64,000 bases of DNA from contig NZ_VLKR01000006.1 of assembly GCF_007830445.1 (NCBI RefSeq), forward strand, positions 62,001 to 126,000. The letters run 5' to 3'. Under the pieces are notes generated by a model. The model was not told the origin of the DNA. It ran no database searches and saw only the letters and a list, made by a program, of their open reading frames with translations. This DNA comes from Sphingobacterium siyangense. GTDB lineage: Bacteria > Bacteroidota > Bacteroidia > Sphingobacteriales > Sphingobacteriaceae. The number at the start of each line of letters is the position of its first letter. Within the stretch, counting starts at the first letter, position 1. The position numbers and the translations under genes are program-made. Below are positions 1 to 8,704 of this stretch, in pieces.

Positions 1-2
1 AA

Positions 3-953
3 CAACAGCTCAAAATTGGCGATCAGATCCATAGTTCACATGGCTTGAGCAAAGATGGACATCATCATGACGAACATCCGTTTACCATTGTTGGTATTCT
101 AAAACATAACAATAACGTTACCGATAACTTAATACTAACCAACTTAGAAAGTGTTTGGGATGTACATGGCATTGCACATAAACATGAGCATCAAGAAACA
201 GCAGTAGAGAAAGAATTACGGGAACGCCAAGAAGACCGGGAGGAAACCCTCAAAGCACATCTGCACCATCATGGTGAAGATATAGCAGAAAATTCATCTG
301 CTCCAGCCCAAACGAACGAAAAAGGGCATCAGGAGCAGGAAGACCATCATGAGCACGCAGAGGAAGGCATGTTTGTGAAGTCAATAGGTGCCGACATGGT
401 AAAACAGAATGGACTGGAAATAACCGCCATTCTACTAAAATATCAATCCCCTGCAGCGATCGGAATTTTGCCAAAATTGATTGATCAGCAAACAGACATG
501 CAGGCCGCATCTCCCGCCATGGAAAGCACTCGTCTATTCTCGTTATTAGGCGTAGGGATAGATTCTTTATCGATACTCGCTTATGTAATTATGTTTATTG
601 CAGGTTTAAGCGTCTTTATTAATTTATATAACGCATTAAAGCAACGTAAATACGATCTTGCCATCATGCGTACGCTTGGAGCCTCCAAAGGAAAACTCTT
701 TGCCATTGTGCTTCTTGAAGGACTAATCATTACGATTCTTGGTGGGTTAATTGGGCTTATAATGGCACATCTAGCGCTTTACTATATCAGTAATCAGACA
801 AGTCAAAGCGCCGATTTTATAGAGGCTTTTACACTTCATCCTAAAGAACTGATTTTCTTGTTTGTTGCTTGTCTAATAGGTATCTTCGCAGCACTTATTC
901 CGGCGATCAAGGCCTACAGGACAAGTATTTCTGGAACACTATCAAATAAATAA
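3..953 (+). CDS. ABC transporter permease, FtsX/MacB type, 5' end outside window
   Basis: The reading frame is open from base 3 with no convincing start, so the gene begins before the window. The visible part ends a periplasmic MacB-like domain and then has three membrane segments near the C-terminus, as FtsX-type permeases do (motif AIMRTLGASKGKLF between the first two). The periplasmic part is very rich in His, Glu and Asp (GHHHDEH, HKHEHQE, HLHHHGED, HQEQEDHHEHAEE), suggesting binding of a divalent metal such as zinc. An ATPase partner is probably upstream. The next gene, a DUF3299 protein, is a common neighbour of such permeases in metal-linked clusters. The permease call is firm; the metal role is inference. 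Confidence 0.85.
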   Translation, partial: QQLKIGDQIHSSHGLSKDGHHHDEHPFTIVGILKHNNNVTDNLILTNLESVWDVHGIAHKHEHQETAVEKELRERQEDREETLKAHLHHHGEDIAENSSAPAQTNEKGHQEQEDHHEHAEEGMFVKSIGADMVKQNGLEITAILLKYQSPAAIGILPKLIDQQTDMQAASPAMESTRLFSLLGVGIDSLSILAYVIMFIAGLSVFINLYNALKQRKYDLAIMRTLGASKGKLFAIVLLEGLIITILGGLIGLIMAHLALYYISNQTSQSADFIEAFTLHPKELIFLFVACLIGIFAALIPAIKAYRTSISGTLSNK

Positions 954-1085
954 GTTTAACTAAGATTACACAACGACAAAAGATCGCAATAAGAAGAGCA
1001 GCTTATCCTCTAGGCAGGAAAACGGAAAATACATTCGAACAGCTTCTCGATACATAACACTCGATACATAACAATAGCATAACAC

Positions 1086-1562
1086 ATGAAAAAAACACTG
1101 ACAGTATTCTTATTTATATTATTCTGTACCATACAGTCCCAAGCCCAAATAGGCAATAATCCGGATGTTCCCGATCATACACCTATGATGAACAAAACTT
1201 GGGAAGCAATTGATAAAATGGCTTATAAAGTAACTTATAATGGGGCAAAGAAAGTATATACTCCTTTCTACCCAAAAGAACTTAAAGCGCTTGAAAATAA
1301 AATTGTTGAATTACCAGGTTATATGGTTCCTCTTCATAGTGGTCGTAATCATAAAAACTTTATGATGTCTGTATTACCCGTGATGCAATGCCAATTCTGT
1401 GGATCCAACGGAATACCACCAATGGTTGAAGTAACATTAAAGGGCAATGCAATAAAATTCTCTGAAGATCCGATTAAATTAAAAGGGAAAATGATCTTTA
1501 CCAAAGATCCGCTTAAAGGAAATGCTGAAATCCAGATTGTAGATGCAGAACCAATAAAATAA
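1086..1562 (+). CDS. DUF3299-like secreted protein
   Basis: A 158-residue protein with a clear signal peptide (KKTLTVFLFILFCTIQSQAQ). The mature part fits the DUF3299 family: FYPKELKALENKIVELPGYMVPL, then a cysteine pair in MQCQFCGSNG, then MVEVTL. The family's molecular function is not known; members are often found beside histidine-rich ABC permeases, as here, 133 bases downstream of one. The CxxC could bind metal or be redox active. The start at the first Met is supported by the signal peptide. The family assignment is from recognition of the pattern, not from a search. Confidence 0.75.
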   Translation: MKKTLTVFLFILFCTIQSQAQIGNNPDVPDHTPMMNKTWEAIDKMAYKVTYNGAKKVYTPFYPKELKALENKIVELPGYMVPLHSGRNHKNFMMSVLPVMQCQFCGSNGIPPMVEVTLKGNAIKFSEDPIKLKGKMIFTKDPLKGNAEIQIVDAEPIK

Positions 1563-1585
1563 ACTAGCGTCTATTATTAAACCAT

Positions 1586-1620
1586 TAAATGGGCTTTGCA
1601 GATCTCTCACAGCCCATTTA
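1586..1620. terminator. Stem-loop between convergent genes
   Basis: TAAATGGGCT at 1586-1595 pairs perfectly with AGCCCATTTA at 1611-1620 around a 15-base loop. It sits between the convergent DUF3299 and rsmE genes, so it may end transcription of either. There is no strong T-run after it, so the call is moderate. Confidence 0.5.
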
Positions 1621-1646
1621 GTGGGCCAGGGTCCGTCTTTTATCCC

Positions 1647-2363
1647 CTATCCTCTATTCAGCAGGGAAACTTCCATACAAGCTGCTAAAGCAGCCGTTTC
1701 GGTTCTTAAACGCGCTTCTCCCAACGAAATCGGATGAAACCCCATCTGTAGTGCCAAATCAATTTCTTCTTCAGAGAAATCTCCTTCCGGACCAATGAGG
1801 ATAATATAATGCTGGGCAGGCTCCAAAACCTGGTTTAAATACTTCTTTTCAGCGTCAACACAGTGTGCAATTGCCTTTTGAACACCTTCTTTTGGGATTT
1901 CTCTCAAAAACTGTTTAAACGATACTGCTGGATTTAGCTTGGGAAGATAGGCTTTCAACGATTGTTTCATCGCTGCAACTACCACCTTATTTAGACGATC
2001 TAATTTCACCTCTTTTCGCTCAGAATGCTCACAGATAACTGGAGTTATTTCTTGAATGCCAACCTCAGTCGCCTTCTCCAAAAACCATTCGATGCGATCA
2101 ATATTCTTCGTTGGACCAACAGCAATATGCAAATGATATTTTGGCTGCTGAAATTCCTCCTCAACAGTTAAGATCGTAAGAACAGTACGTTTGGGATGAG
2201 GGTCAATAATTTGAGCTTCGTACAAACCACCGCGACCGTCTATGAGATGTAGGCGATCACCAGTATCCATACGAAGCACACGAATAGCATGTTTACTTTC
2301 TTCTTCACTAAGGATAAAATTTTCTAATGAAGGGTTTAAATCCGGTGTAAAAAATAACTGCAT
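1647..2363 (-). CDS. rsmE: 16S rRNA (uracil1498-N3)-methyltransferase RsmE
   Basis: A 238-residue protein, full length for RsmE, which methylates N3 of U1498 in 16S rRNA using S-adenosylmethionine. It has the N-terminal PUA-like part and the SPOUT C-terminal half. The SAM-binding knot motifs are easy to see: LIGPEGDFSEEEI and SLGEARLRTETAALAA. ATG start at 2363. It follows the CNNM transporter gene by 17 bases on the same strand and so is likely co-transcribed with it. Confidence 0.95.
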   Translation of the reverse strand: MQLFFTPDLNPSLENFILSEEESKHAIRVLRMDTGDRLHLIDGRGGLYEAQIIDPHPKRTVLTILTVEEEFQQPKYHLHIAVGPTKNIDRIEWFLEKATEVGIQEITPVICEHSERKEVKLDRLNKVVVAAMKQSLKAYLPKLNPAVSFKQFLREIPKEGVQKAIAHCVDAEKKYLNQVLEPAQHYIILIGPEGDFSEEEIDLALQMGFHPISLGEARLRTETAALAACMEVSLLNRG

Positions 2364-2380
2364 GTGCTTTCGTTATTGTT

Positions 2381-3694
2381 TTATTCTTCTGTATCATCAT
2401 CGGCCGATTCGACCAATTCCAATTTGACAAACTCTATGTTCTGCTGGGCCTTACGGATAATAGTGAATACGTAACCATATTCTTCTTTACGCTCACCGAC
2501 TTCAGGAATCTTATCAAAGATTTCGCTCACCAGACCGGACATCGTATCGTAATCCTGACTCTCGGGTAATTCTATCGGGAGAAATTCATTCACATCATGA
2601 ATACTAGCGCCTGCATCGACCATATATTCCGTTTCCGAGATACGTTCGACAACTGGAGTTTCCTCATCGTATTCATCCTGAATCTCACCAACAAGTTCCT
2701 CAACAATATCTTCCAGGGTAACCATACCCGCAGTTCCACCAAATTCATCCAATACAATCGCTAACTGTAGACGCTTTTGCTGGAACTCAGCCATTAGATC
2801 ATTGATCTTCTTCGTCTCAGGAATGAAATAAGGTTTGCGCATGATATTTCTCATGACAACCTCTTTTCCTTTAGCTAAGAGGGGTAAAATATCTTTCGTA
2901 TGGACAATACCAACGATTTGATCAATATTATCCTCATAAATTGGCAGACGAGAGTACCCTTCTTCAGTCATGGTTTCTATCAGCTCAGAGGCATCAGCCG
3001 TGACCTCCACAGCCACAATTTTGGTACGAGGTACCATAATATTCTTAACGATACGTTCGTTAAAATCAAATACATTTTTGATCAACTCGTGCTCAGAAAT
3101 ATCCAAAGCACCAGACTCCTTACCTTTATCCAAAAGATATTGCAACTCTTCAGAAGAGTGTGCAGATTCCCCTTTAGTAACTTCAAATCCTAAAATCTTC
3201 AACAGAAAATTAGCGAAACCATTTAAAATCCAAATAAATGGTCTAAAGATAAAGTAGAAAAATTGCAGTGGAACCGCAATTTTCATTGTTGTTGCAACAG
3301 GTTTTTGAATCGCAATTGATTTAGGAGCGAGCTCTCCAAATACAATGTGTAACACGGTAATAATCGTAAAAGCCAATATATGACCTGCATTCGTCGCGAT
3401 TGTACCTGTCAATTCAACACCGAAAAAACCTAGTACCCCCTGCACAATTTGGGTCATTACAGCCTCTCCTACCCAACCTAAGGCCAGTGAAGAAAGTGTA
3501 ATACCCAATTGTGTAGCGGCCAAATAACCATCCAAATGCTCCGTTATACTTTTGGCTATTGTAGCAACTTTGCTACCTGTTTTTGCCTGAACTTCAATTT
3601 GGGAGACTCGGACCTTGACAATAGCAAATTCTGCCGCGACAAAAAAGCCGTTGGCCAATACTAAAAACAATGTCCAAAATATATCGAGCGCCAT
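2381..3694 (-). CDS. CNNM/CorC (hemolysin C) family transporter
   Basis: A 437-residue membrane protein of the CNNM/CorC family, linked to Mg2+ or Co2+ efflux. Order of domains: an N-terminal DUF21 membrane domain (residues about 1-190, four hydrophobic stretches), a pair of CBS domains (about 205-335, with VKNIMVPRTKIVAVEV and IVLDEFGGTAGMVTLEDIVEELVGEI written here as two motifs), and a C-terminal CorC_HlyC domain (about 350-430, YDTMSGLVSEIFDKIP). In gliding relatives such a protein is called GldE, but nothing here supports that name specifically. It is preceded by ppa with 8 bases between them. Confidence 0.9.
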   Translation of the reverse strand: MALDIFWTLFLVLANGFFVAAEFAIVKVRVSQIEVQAKTGSKVATIAKSITEHLDGYLAATQLGITLSSLALGWVGEAVMTQIVQGVLGFFGVELTGTIATNAGHILAFTIITVLHIVFGELAPKSIAIQKPVATTMKIAVPLQFFYFIFRPFIWILNGFANFLLKILGFEVTKGESAHSSEELQYLLDKGKESGALDISEHELIKNVFDFNERIVKNIMVPRTKIVAVEVTADASELIETMTEEGYSRLPIYEDNIDQIVGIVHTKDILPLLAKGKEVVMRNIMRKPYFIPETKKINDLMAEFQQKRLQLAIVLDEFGGTAGMVTLEDIVEELVGEIQDEYDEETPVVERISETEYMVDAGASIHDVNEFLPIELPESQDYDTMSGLVSEIFDKIPEVGERKEEYGYVFTIIRKAQQNIEFVKLELVESADDDTEE

Positions 3695-3702
3695 GCTTGG
3701 GG

Positions 3703-4245
3703 TTATTTGTTAACAAATTCTTTTTTGTACAAATCGATAGCCTCGATCAAGATTCTTTGTGCTTCTTCACGTCCTTTTACACCCTCAACAATGACATGCT
3801 TCTTTTCAAGTGCTTTATAACTCTCAAAGAACTGTACAATCTCCTTCATGGTATGCGGAGGTAACTGATCAATATCTTTAATGTAATTAAAAACGGGATC
3901 ATTTTTAGCTACCGCAATAATTTTATCATCTTGTTCTCCACCATCAACCATATTCATCACACCAATGACCTGTGCTTCAACCAATGTTAATGGTAAAATA
4001 TCCACTGAACAAATGACCAAAATATCCAAAGGATCTTTGTCATCGCAATAAGTCTGTGGGATAAAACCATAATTGGCAGGATAAACGACAGATGAACTCA
4101 TTACTCTGTCCAAAAGCAACAAACCAGTTTCTTTGTCTAATTCATACTTTCCTTTGGATCCGTTTGTAATCTCAATGATAGCATTTACGGCATTTGGAAC
4201 ATTCTCACCTGGAGAAACCATGTGCCAAGGGTTTTGTTTACTCAT
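3703..4245 (-). CDS. ppa: Inorganic pyrophosphatase
   Basis: A 180-residue family I soluble pyrophosphatase, which hydrolyses PPi to two phosphates with Mg2+. The signature CDDKDPLDILV carries the three metal-binding aspartates. Upstream, VVYPANYGFIPQTY is the usual active-site loop. Length is normal for the family. It lies in a tight leftward cluster, 8 bases from the DedA stop and 8 bases before the CNNM gene. Confidence 0.95.
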   Translation of the reverse strand: MSKQNPWHMVSPGENVPNAVNAIIEITNGSKGKYELDKETGLLLLDRVMSSSVVYPANYGFIPQTYCDDKDPLDILVICSVDILPLTLVEAQVIGVMNMVDGGEQDDKIIAVAKNDPVFNYIKDIDQLPPHTMKEIVQFFESYKALEKKHVIVEGVKGREEAQRILIEAIDLYKKEFVNK

Positions 4246-4253
4246 TTTTTATT

Positions 4254-4904
4254 TTACTGTATATTTTGTTTGTTTCTTTTATCTTTTATACGCTTTTTTA
4301 ACAACGTTATTGCAATTGGTAAAAATGCGATCACAATCATACCAACGACAACATATTCTACATAATGTATAATCCAAGGGAACTCAATACCAAGGAAATA
4401 TCCAGACAGGGTCAATACAAGTACCCAAATGGCAGCTCCGGCAACATTATACAGAACGAACTTCTTAAAATCTAATTTTACAACACCTGCAAAGATAGGT
4501 GCAAAAGTACGAACTATTGGAACAAATCTTCCTATAATTAAAGCAGTTCCACCATATTTATGGTAAAATTCTTCGGCCATGACCACATATTTTCGCTTAA
4601 AGATGAAACTATCTTTTCGCTTAAACAGCATCGGCCCCGCTCGATAACCAAACCAATACCCTGTAAAATTCCCTAACACTCCCGCTATAAACAAGCCCAA
4701 ACAAAGCGTGTATATATTAACGTCAATTTTATTTAGCGCGCAAAATAATCCTGCAAGAAATAATAAATAATCCCCAGGTAGAAAAAATCCAAAAAATAGG
4801 CCCGTCTCAGCAAATACAATTAAGATAACCAGATAAAACCCTCCTGAACTCAATAGCTCCTCCGGGTTTAATAATTGTTGAAATGACAACAAGAGTTCAT
4901 GCAT
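4254..4904 (-). CDS. DedA family membrane protein
   Basis: A 216-residue inner-membrane protein of the DedA/SNARE-associated family, now linked to undecaprenyl-phosphate or phospholipid flipping. The family motif FxGxxxPGDxLL appears as FGFFLPGDYLLFLAG near residue 40, and the conserved GRFVPIVRTFAPIFAG is near residue 125. Five or so hydrophobic segments are visible. It heads the leftward DedA-ppa-CNNM-rsmE group. Confidence 0.9.
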   Translation of the reverse strand: MHELLLSFQQLLNPEELLSSGGFYLVILIVFAETGLFFGFFLPGDYLLFLAGLFCALNKIDVNIYTLCLGLFIAGVLGNFTGYWFGYRAGPMLFKRKDSFIFKRKYVVMAEEFYHKYGGTALIIGRFVPIVRTFAPIFAGVVKLDFKKFVLYNVAGAAIWVLVLTLSGYFLGIEFPWIIHYVEYVVVGMIVIAFLPIAITLLKKRIKDKRNKQNIQ

Positions 4905-5047
4905 AACCTTTAGTAAAAATCAATGTTGCGTTCCTTTTTTAGAACAACTTCCACGCTTATCTCTGTACAAATTTGAAACGACAAGGTACAAATATAGCAT
5001 TCTTCTAAAAAACGAACGTAAATCAAGTGTAATATAATCCTTTCTAA

Positions 5048-5464
5048 TTATTGATTTTGAGCAGTTATACTGACGATAGACTCGCGAATAGTAGTCGCAA
5101 TTTCATGAAGTTCGTCCTCTGCCAAGCTCAATTTAGGTCCAGCAAAGTTTAAATCACTAATTTTATTAATAGGCACCAAATGTATATGTGCGTGAGCCAC
5201 TTCTAAACCAACAACTGCAACACCAACTTTTACACAGGGAATTACCTTTTTAATACCTTGAGCAACAATCTTAGCAAAGACCCAAAGCGCCATATATTCA
5301 TCATCTTCTATATCAAAAATGTAATCGGTCTCTTTCTTAGGGATCACAAGAACGTGCCCCTTAGCCAATGGACTGATATCCAAAAAAGCTAGAAAATCAT
5401 TACTTTCTGCAACTTTGTAAGCTGGGATCTCCCCAGCAACGATTTTTGAAAAAATTGTCGACAT
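5048..5464 (-). CDS. HIT family nucleotide hydrolase
   Basis: A 138-residue histidine-triad protein of the HINT type, which hydrolyses phosphoramidate or adenylated nucleotides. The catalytic HxHxHxx motif is HAHIHLVPI near residue 95, and the N-terminal IFSKIVAGEIPAYKV is typical. It is followed by a 144-base gap before dedA and preceded, beyond a terminator, by greA. Likely a single gene or the second gene after greA. Confidence 0.93.
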   Translation of the reverse strand: MSTIFSKIVAGEIPAYKVAESNDFLAFLDISPLAKGHVLVIPKKETDYIFDIEDDEYMALWVFAKIVAQGIKKVIPCVKVGVAVVGLEVAHAHIHLVPINKISDLNFAGPKLSLAEDELHEIATTIRESIVSITAQNQ

Positions 5465-5605
5465 ATTATTCTAATCTTGGAATAAATCTTTTAAACAATA
5501 ATTAGCAAAAAACAGACTTTAAAATGCAAAGCCTTCGGTATGTTAGCAATTAAAAATTTAACTGCAGATTTTATCACACCCTGTTTTTCTACTGCCAACA
5601 AATAT

Positions 5606-5641
5606 AAACAAAAAAGGTCGCGATTACTATATCACGACCTT
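5606..5641 (-). terminator. Intrinsic terminator of greA
   Basis: On the minus strand an 11-base stem (AAGGTCGTGAT pairing with ATCGCGACCTT, one wobble pair) with a six-base loop spans 5614-5641 and is followed by a run of T (the A-run at 5606-5613 on the plus strand). It lies 60 bases after the greA stop. Confidence 0.8.
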
Positions 5642-5702
5642 CTTAATATAAAGTTAATTTGTGGATGTGCGGTTATGGCATACCGCACATAACCGACATA
5701 TA

Positions 5703-6176
5703 TTATCTTGAAATCTCTACGATCTCGAATTCAATTTTACCGGCAGGCACTTCAATAACAGCTGTATCACCTTTCGATTTTCCCAACAAACCCTGGGCAA
5801 TAGGAGATTTAACTGAAATCTTGCCCGACTTCAAATCTGCTTCTGACTCCGCCACCAATTGATAAGTCATTTCAGCACCATTCTTTTTGTTCTTGATCTT
5901 AACAATCGATAAGGCCAAAACTTTAGATGTATCCAATTTGGACTCATCAATTAAACGTGCAGTCGCCAATGTATTCTCCAAATTGGCAATTTTAGCTTCG
6001 TGAAGCCCCTGAGCTTCTTTAGCTGCATCATACTCTGCATTTTCTGACAAATCTCCTTTGTCTCTAGCCTCTGCAATAGCATTGGCAATTTTAGACCTTC
6101 CTTCCGTCTTCAGATAAGCCAATTCTTCTTTAAGCTTACGCAATCCTTCTTCCGTAAAATAAGTTACTTCTGCCAT
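5703..6176 (-). CDS. greA: Transcription elongation factor GreA
   Basis: A 157-residue GreA, which rescues backtracked RNA polymerase by stimulating transcript cleavage. The N-terminal coiled coil (residues about 1-75) carries the acidic tip motif DKGDLSENAEYDAAKEAQG. The C-terminal FKBP-like domain ends ISVKSPIAQGLLGKSKGDTAVIEVPAG (split here over two motifs). Length is standard. It has its own terminator downstream. Confidence 0.95.
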   Translation of the reverse strand: MAEVTYFTEEGLRKLKEELAYLKTEGRSKIANAIAEARDKGDLSENAEYDAAKEAQGLHEAKIANLENTLATARLIDESKLDTSKVLALSIVKIKNKKNGAEMTYQLVAESEADLKSGKISVKSPIAQGLLGKSKGDTAVIEVPAGKIEFEIVEISR

Positions 6177-6207
6177 AATTTTATCTTTTTTCTTATTTTC
6201 TACTTTT

Positions 6208-6255
6208 TAAAAAAGAAACAAGACCATATTTCCCTCGTCAGGAAACATGGTCTTG
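6208..6255 (-). terminator. Terminator after the response regulator gene
   Basis: CAAGACCAT at 6219-6227 pairs with ATGGTCTTG at 6247-6255, and TTTCC/GGAAA extend the stem inside. Read on the minus strand, the hairpin is followed by a T-rich run (the A-run around 6208-6218). It lies 65 bases after the response regulator stop and just upstream of greA. Confidence 0.75.
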
Positions 6256-6319
6256 CTTTGAATCTATACGAAGATAATAATTGTTTTCAACAAAACAAAT
6301 TCTTACCCGTTAAATAAAA

Positions 6320-7018
6320 TTAAATCTCTTCCTCATCAACAAATTTATACCCCAGCCCCCGAACTGTTTGTAGATAATGTGGCTTATCTGGATTTGTTTC
6401 GATCTTTTTCCTTAAACGAACCACATGCATATCCAAAGTACGTGTGTTGACATTGGAGCTATAACCCCAGACAACCTCCATTAACTCCTCGCGTGTAATC
6501 TCCCGGCCTAAGTTTTGTAAAAAATGAAGCAAAATTCGGTTTTCCAAAATGGTCAACTCAACTTTCCTTCCGTCACGTATTAAGGAATGAATATTCGGAT
6601 GATGTTCCGTTTGCCCAAATTTATATACTTCGGGACTGTTCTTAGGTAAGAAAAATTTCACCTTATTATCGATCATAGCAATAAGCACATCCATATTGAA
6701 TGGCTTACTAATGTAATCAGTCACACCAAAGCTATAGGCTTCAATTTTGTCCACATCTTGAGACTTCGCTGTCATCATGATAATGATATTCTCAAACCCG
6801 GCTTTACGGACATCTTCACAGATTTCGTTGCCTTCTTTTCCTGGAAGCATCCAATCCAACAAAACCACATCGGGTCTCTTTTCCAAGATCAAACTTTCCG
6901 CTTCATTCCCATTTCCACTCTGAATGACCTGATAGCCTTCGGATTCCAATCGATGTTTTACCAAGAACCGTAAGTTCTCATCATCTTCAATAACAGCAAC
7001 AGTGATGTCTTTATTCAT
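6320..7018 (-). CDS. OmpR-family response regulator
   Basis: A 232-residue two-component regulator. The receiver domain (residues 1-120) has the acidic pocket EDDE, the phosphoacceptor Asp in VVLLDWMLPG and the Lys in DYISKPF. The C-terminal winged helix (about 135-228) shows LTILENRILLHFL, and RTLDMHVVRLRKKI with TVRGLGYKF. It is 16 bases downstream of the sensor kinase gene, so the two form a pair. The signal is unknown. Confidence 0.93.
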   Translation of the reverse strand: MNKDITVAVIEDDENLRFLVKHRLESEGYQVIQSGNGNEAESLILEKRPDVVLLDWMLPGKEGNEICEDVRKAGFENIIIMMTAKSQDVDKIEAYSFGVTDYISKPFNMDVLIAMIDNKVKFFLPKNSPEVYKFGQTEHHPNIHSLIRDGRKVELTILENRILLHFLQNLGREITREELMEVVWGYSSNVNTRTLDMHVVRLRKKIETNPDKPHYLQTVRGLGYKFVDEEEI

Positions 7019-7033
7019 ATTTAAATTTATTTT

Positions 7034-8692
7034 TTAAACCGGAAATACCAAGGTAAAGGTGGTCCCCTGTCCCAATTGACTTTTTACTGTAATATCACCG
7101 CCTATAAATTCGGTAATCTCTTTACAGAAAGCCAAGCCCAAACCGATACTTCCTTGCTGATTATATTGACTTTTTATTCTATAAAACTTTTTGAAGATGT
7201 TGTTAAACTCTGCCTTCTCAATACCTATTCCTTCATCCTTAAAAGTGATAACAAAATTCTTCTTGTTTTGTTGTATCGCAATATCTAAGATTTTATGCCC
7301 CGCTTTCGAATATTTATAGGCATTATCGATCATATTTTGAAACACACTACTTAACAGTACCGGATCTGCAAGCATTGATGTTCTTACATCAATTTTTGTG
7401 CTAATCTTGAAATCCGCATATTTTATTCTTGACGAAGCTACTAGATTTTCGGTAAATTCCTCCAAATCAACTTCTTCTTTATTTAATTTTATGGTTTTAT
7501 TTTCGATCTGACTAAAAGACAACAGCTTATTCATCAAGTTATTTAATCGGTCTGCCTCCTGATCTAATATATTTCCATACATTTTCCGCTCTTCATCAGA
7601 GAGTACCTGCGCACTCTTAATATTATTTCCAGCAATTTTAATAACACTCACAGGCGTCTTAAACTCGTGGGTAAGATTATTGATGAAATCGTACTGCAAT
7701 TTAAAAAGTCTTCCGTTAATTTCTAAATTTCTATAAATTAAATATAATATTGCAATCAAAATAATATAAATCAGGGATACCCCTCCCAATACCGGCCAAA
7801 AACTGCGATTTATCTCTTTTGACAGAAAACTTTTACTCGACCTAAAAAGAAGTTTGTAGTCTGCTAACGCTCCAGGTAACGGCATCTCCGTTGAAATCTC
7901 GTCATTTTCCGGCGTGATCGGAGCACCAACCAGTGGCACTATTTCTACTTTCTCATAAAGATTTGAATAACTATTTTTTACTTCCAGATACATTGGATCA
8001 ATCTGAAAATTGAACATATCCTGTTCATATCCGACAGTATGATCCAAATTACCTTCCATAATGGACTTATAGACTATTAAGTCGTTGACCCTTGGAATAT
8101 TCAGATAGGTAATCTGTCCAGGTCTTATGGTATAAAAAACCTTCAGAATATCCTTATCAGAAAGCTTGGCATTCGGTTGCAATTTATCGATATAAGTTGC
8201 CAGCTTCACACCAATATTATTAATCTCTTCGGAATGCAAGCCCATCTGTCCACGATCCCGAATCGTATTTTTATTCAGGCCAGACCTGGAAACGGTAAAA
8301 AAAGTAATGGTTTTCGGTTGAATTCTAAGGTTATTAACAATAAAACCATAGTTCAAGTTATGATCATTATTAAATTGTAAATCAAAAAAACCAATTTCTC
8401 TAACGAATGGGTAGGAACTTAATATACTATATGCATATTTTCCCGCCTGGACTGAATCCAAAAAACCTTGATAAAAAGATACTTCAGGAATTCTATTCTG
8501 AAAAAAATCATTGAAAGGGACTAAGGTTTGATCAAATATCTCCGATTTCCGATTGGTAAATTCGTTCTTAATATGCGATTCTGTATAATTACGCGAAAGA
8601 AAAAGGGCAAATATATACAGACCACTAATCACGATGAAAAACATCAACAATAATCCGTAATTTTTTCGATAGCTATATTTCTCTGCTTTCAT
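7034..8692 (-). CDS. Membrane sensor histidine kinase
   Basis: A 552-residue kinase. A membrane segment near residues 12-31 and another near 297-318 enclose a periplasmic sensor region of about 265 residues with no recognised domain. The HisKA box is NNLTHEFKTPVSVIK, with the phosphoacceptor His. The HATPase_c domain shows the N box (NMIDNAYKYSKAG), the G1 box (FKDEGIGIE) and the G2 box (GSIGLGLAFCKEI). It sits between the cognate regulator and the S9-like lipoprotein, only 12 bases from the latter, so all three are probably one transcript. Confidence 0.93.
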   Translation of the reverse strand: MKAEKYSYRKNYGLLLMFFIVISGLYIFALFLSRNYTESHIKNEFTNRKSEIFDQTLVPFNDFFQNRIPEVSFYQGFLDSVQAGKYAYSILSSYPFVREIGFFDLQFNNDHNLNYGFIVNNLRIQPKTITFFTVSRSGLNKNTIRDRGQMGLHSEEINNIGVKLATYIDKLQPNAKLSDKDILKVFYTIRPGQITYLNIPRVNDLIVYKSIMEGNLDHTVGYEQDMFNFQIDPMYLEVKNSYSNLYEKVEIVPLVGAPITPENDEISTEMPLPGALADYKLLFRSSKSFLSKEINRSFWPVLGGVSLIYIILIAILYLIYRNLEINGRLFKLQYDFINNLTHEFKTPVSVIKIAGNNIKSAQVLSDEERKMYGNILDQEADRLNNLMNKLLSFSQIENKTIKLNKEEVDLEEFTENLVASSRIKYADFKISTKIDVRTSMLADPVLLSSVFQNMIDNAYKYSKAGHKILDIAIQQNKKNFVITFKDEGIGIEKAEFNNIFKKFYRIKSQYNQQGSIGLGLAFCKEITEFIGGDITVKSQLGQGTTFTLVFPV

Positions 8693-8704
8693 AATCTCCC
8701 GCCC

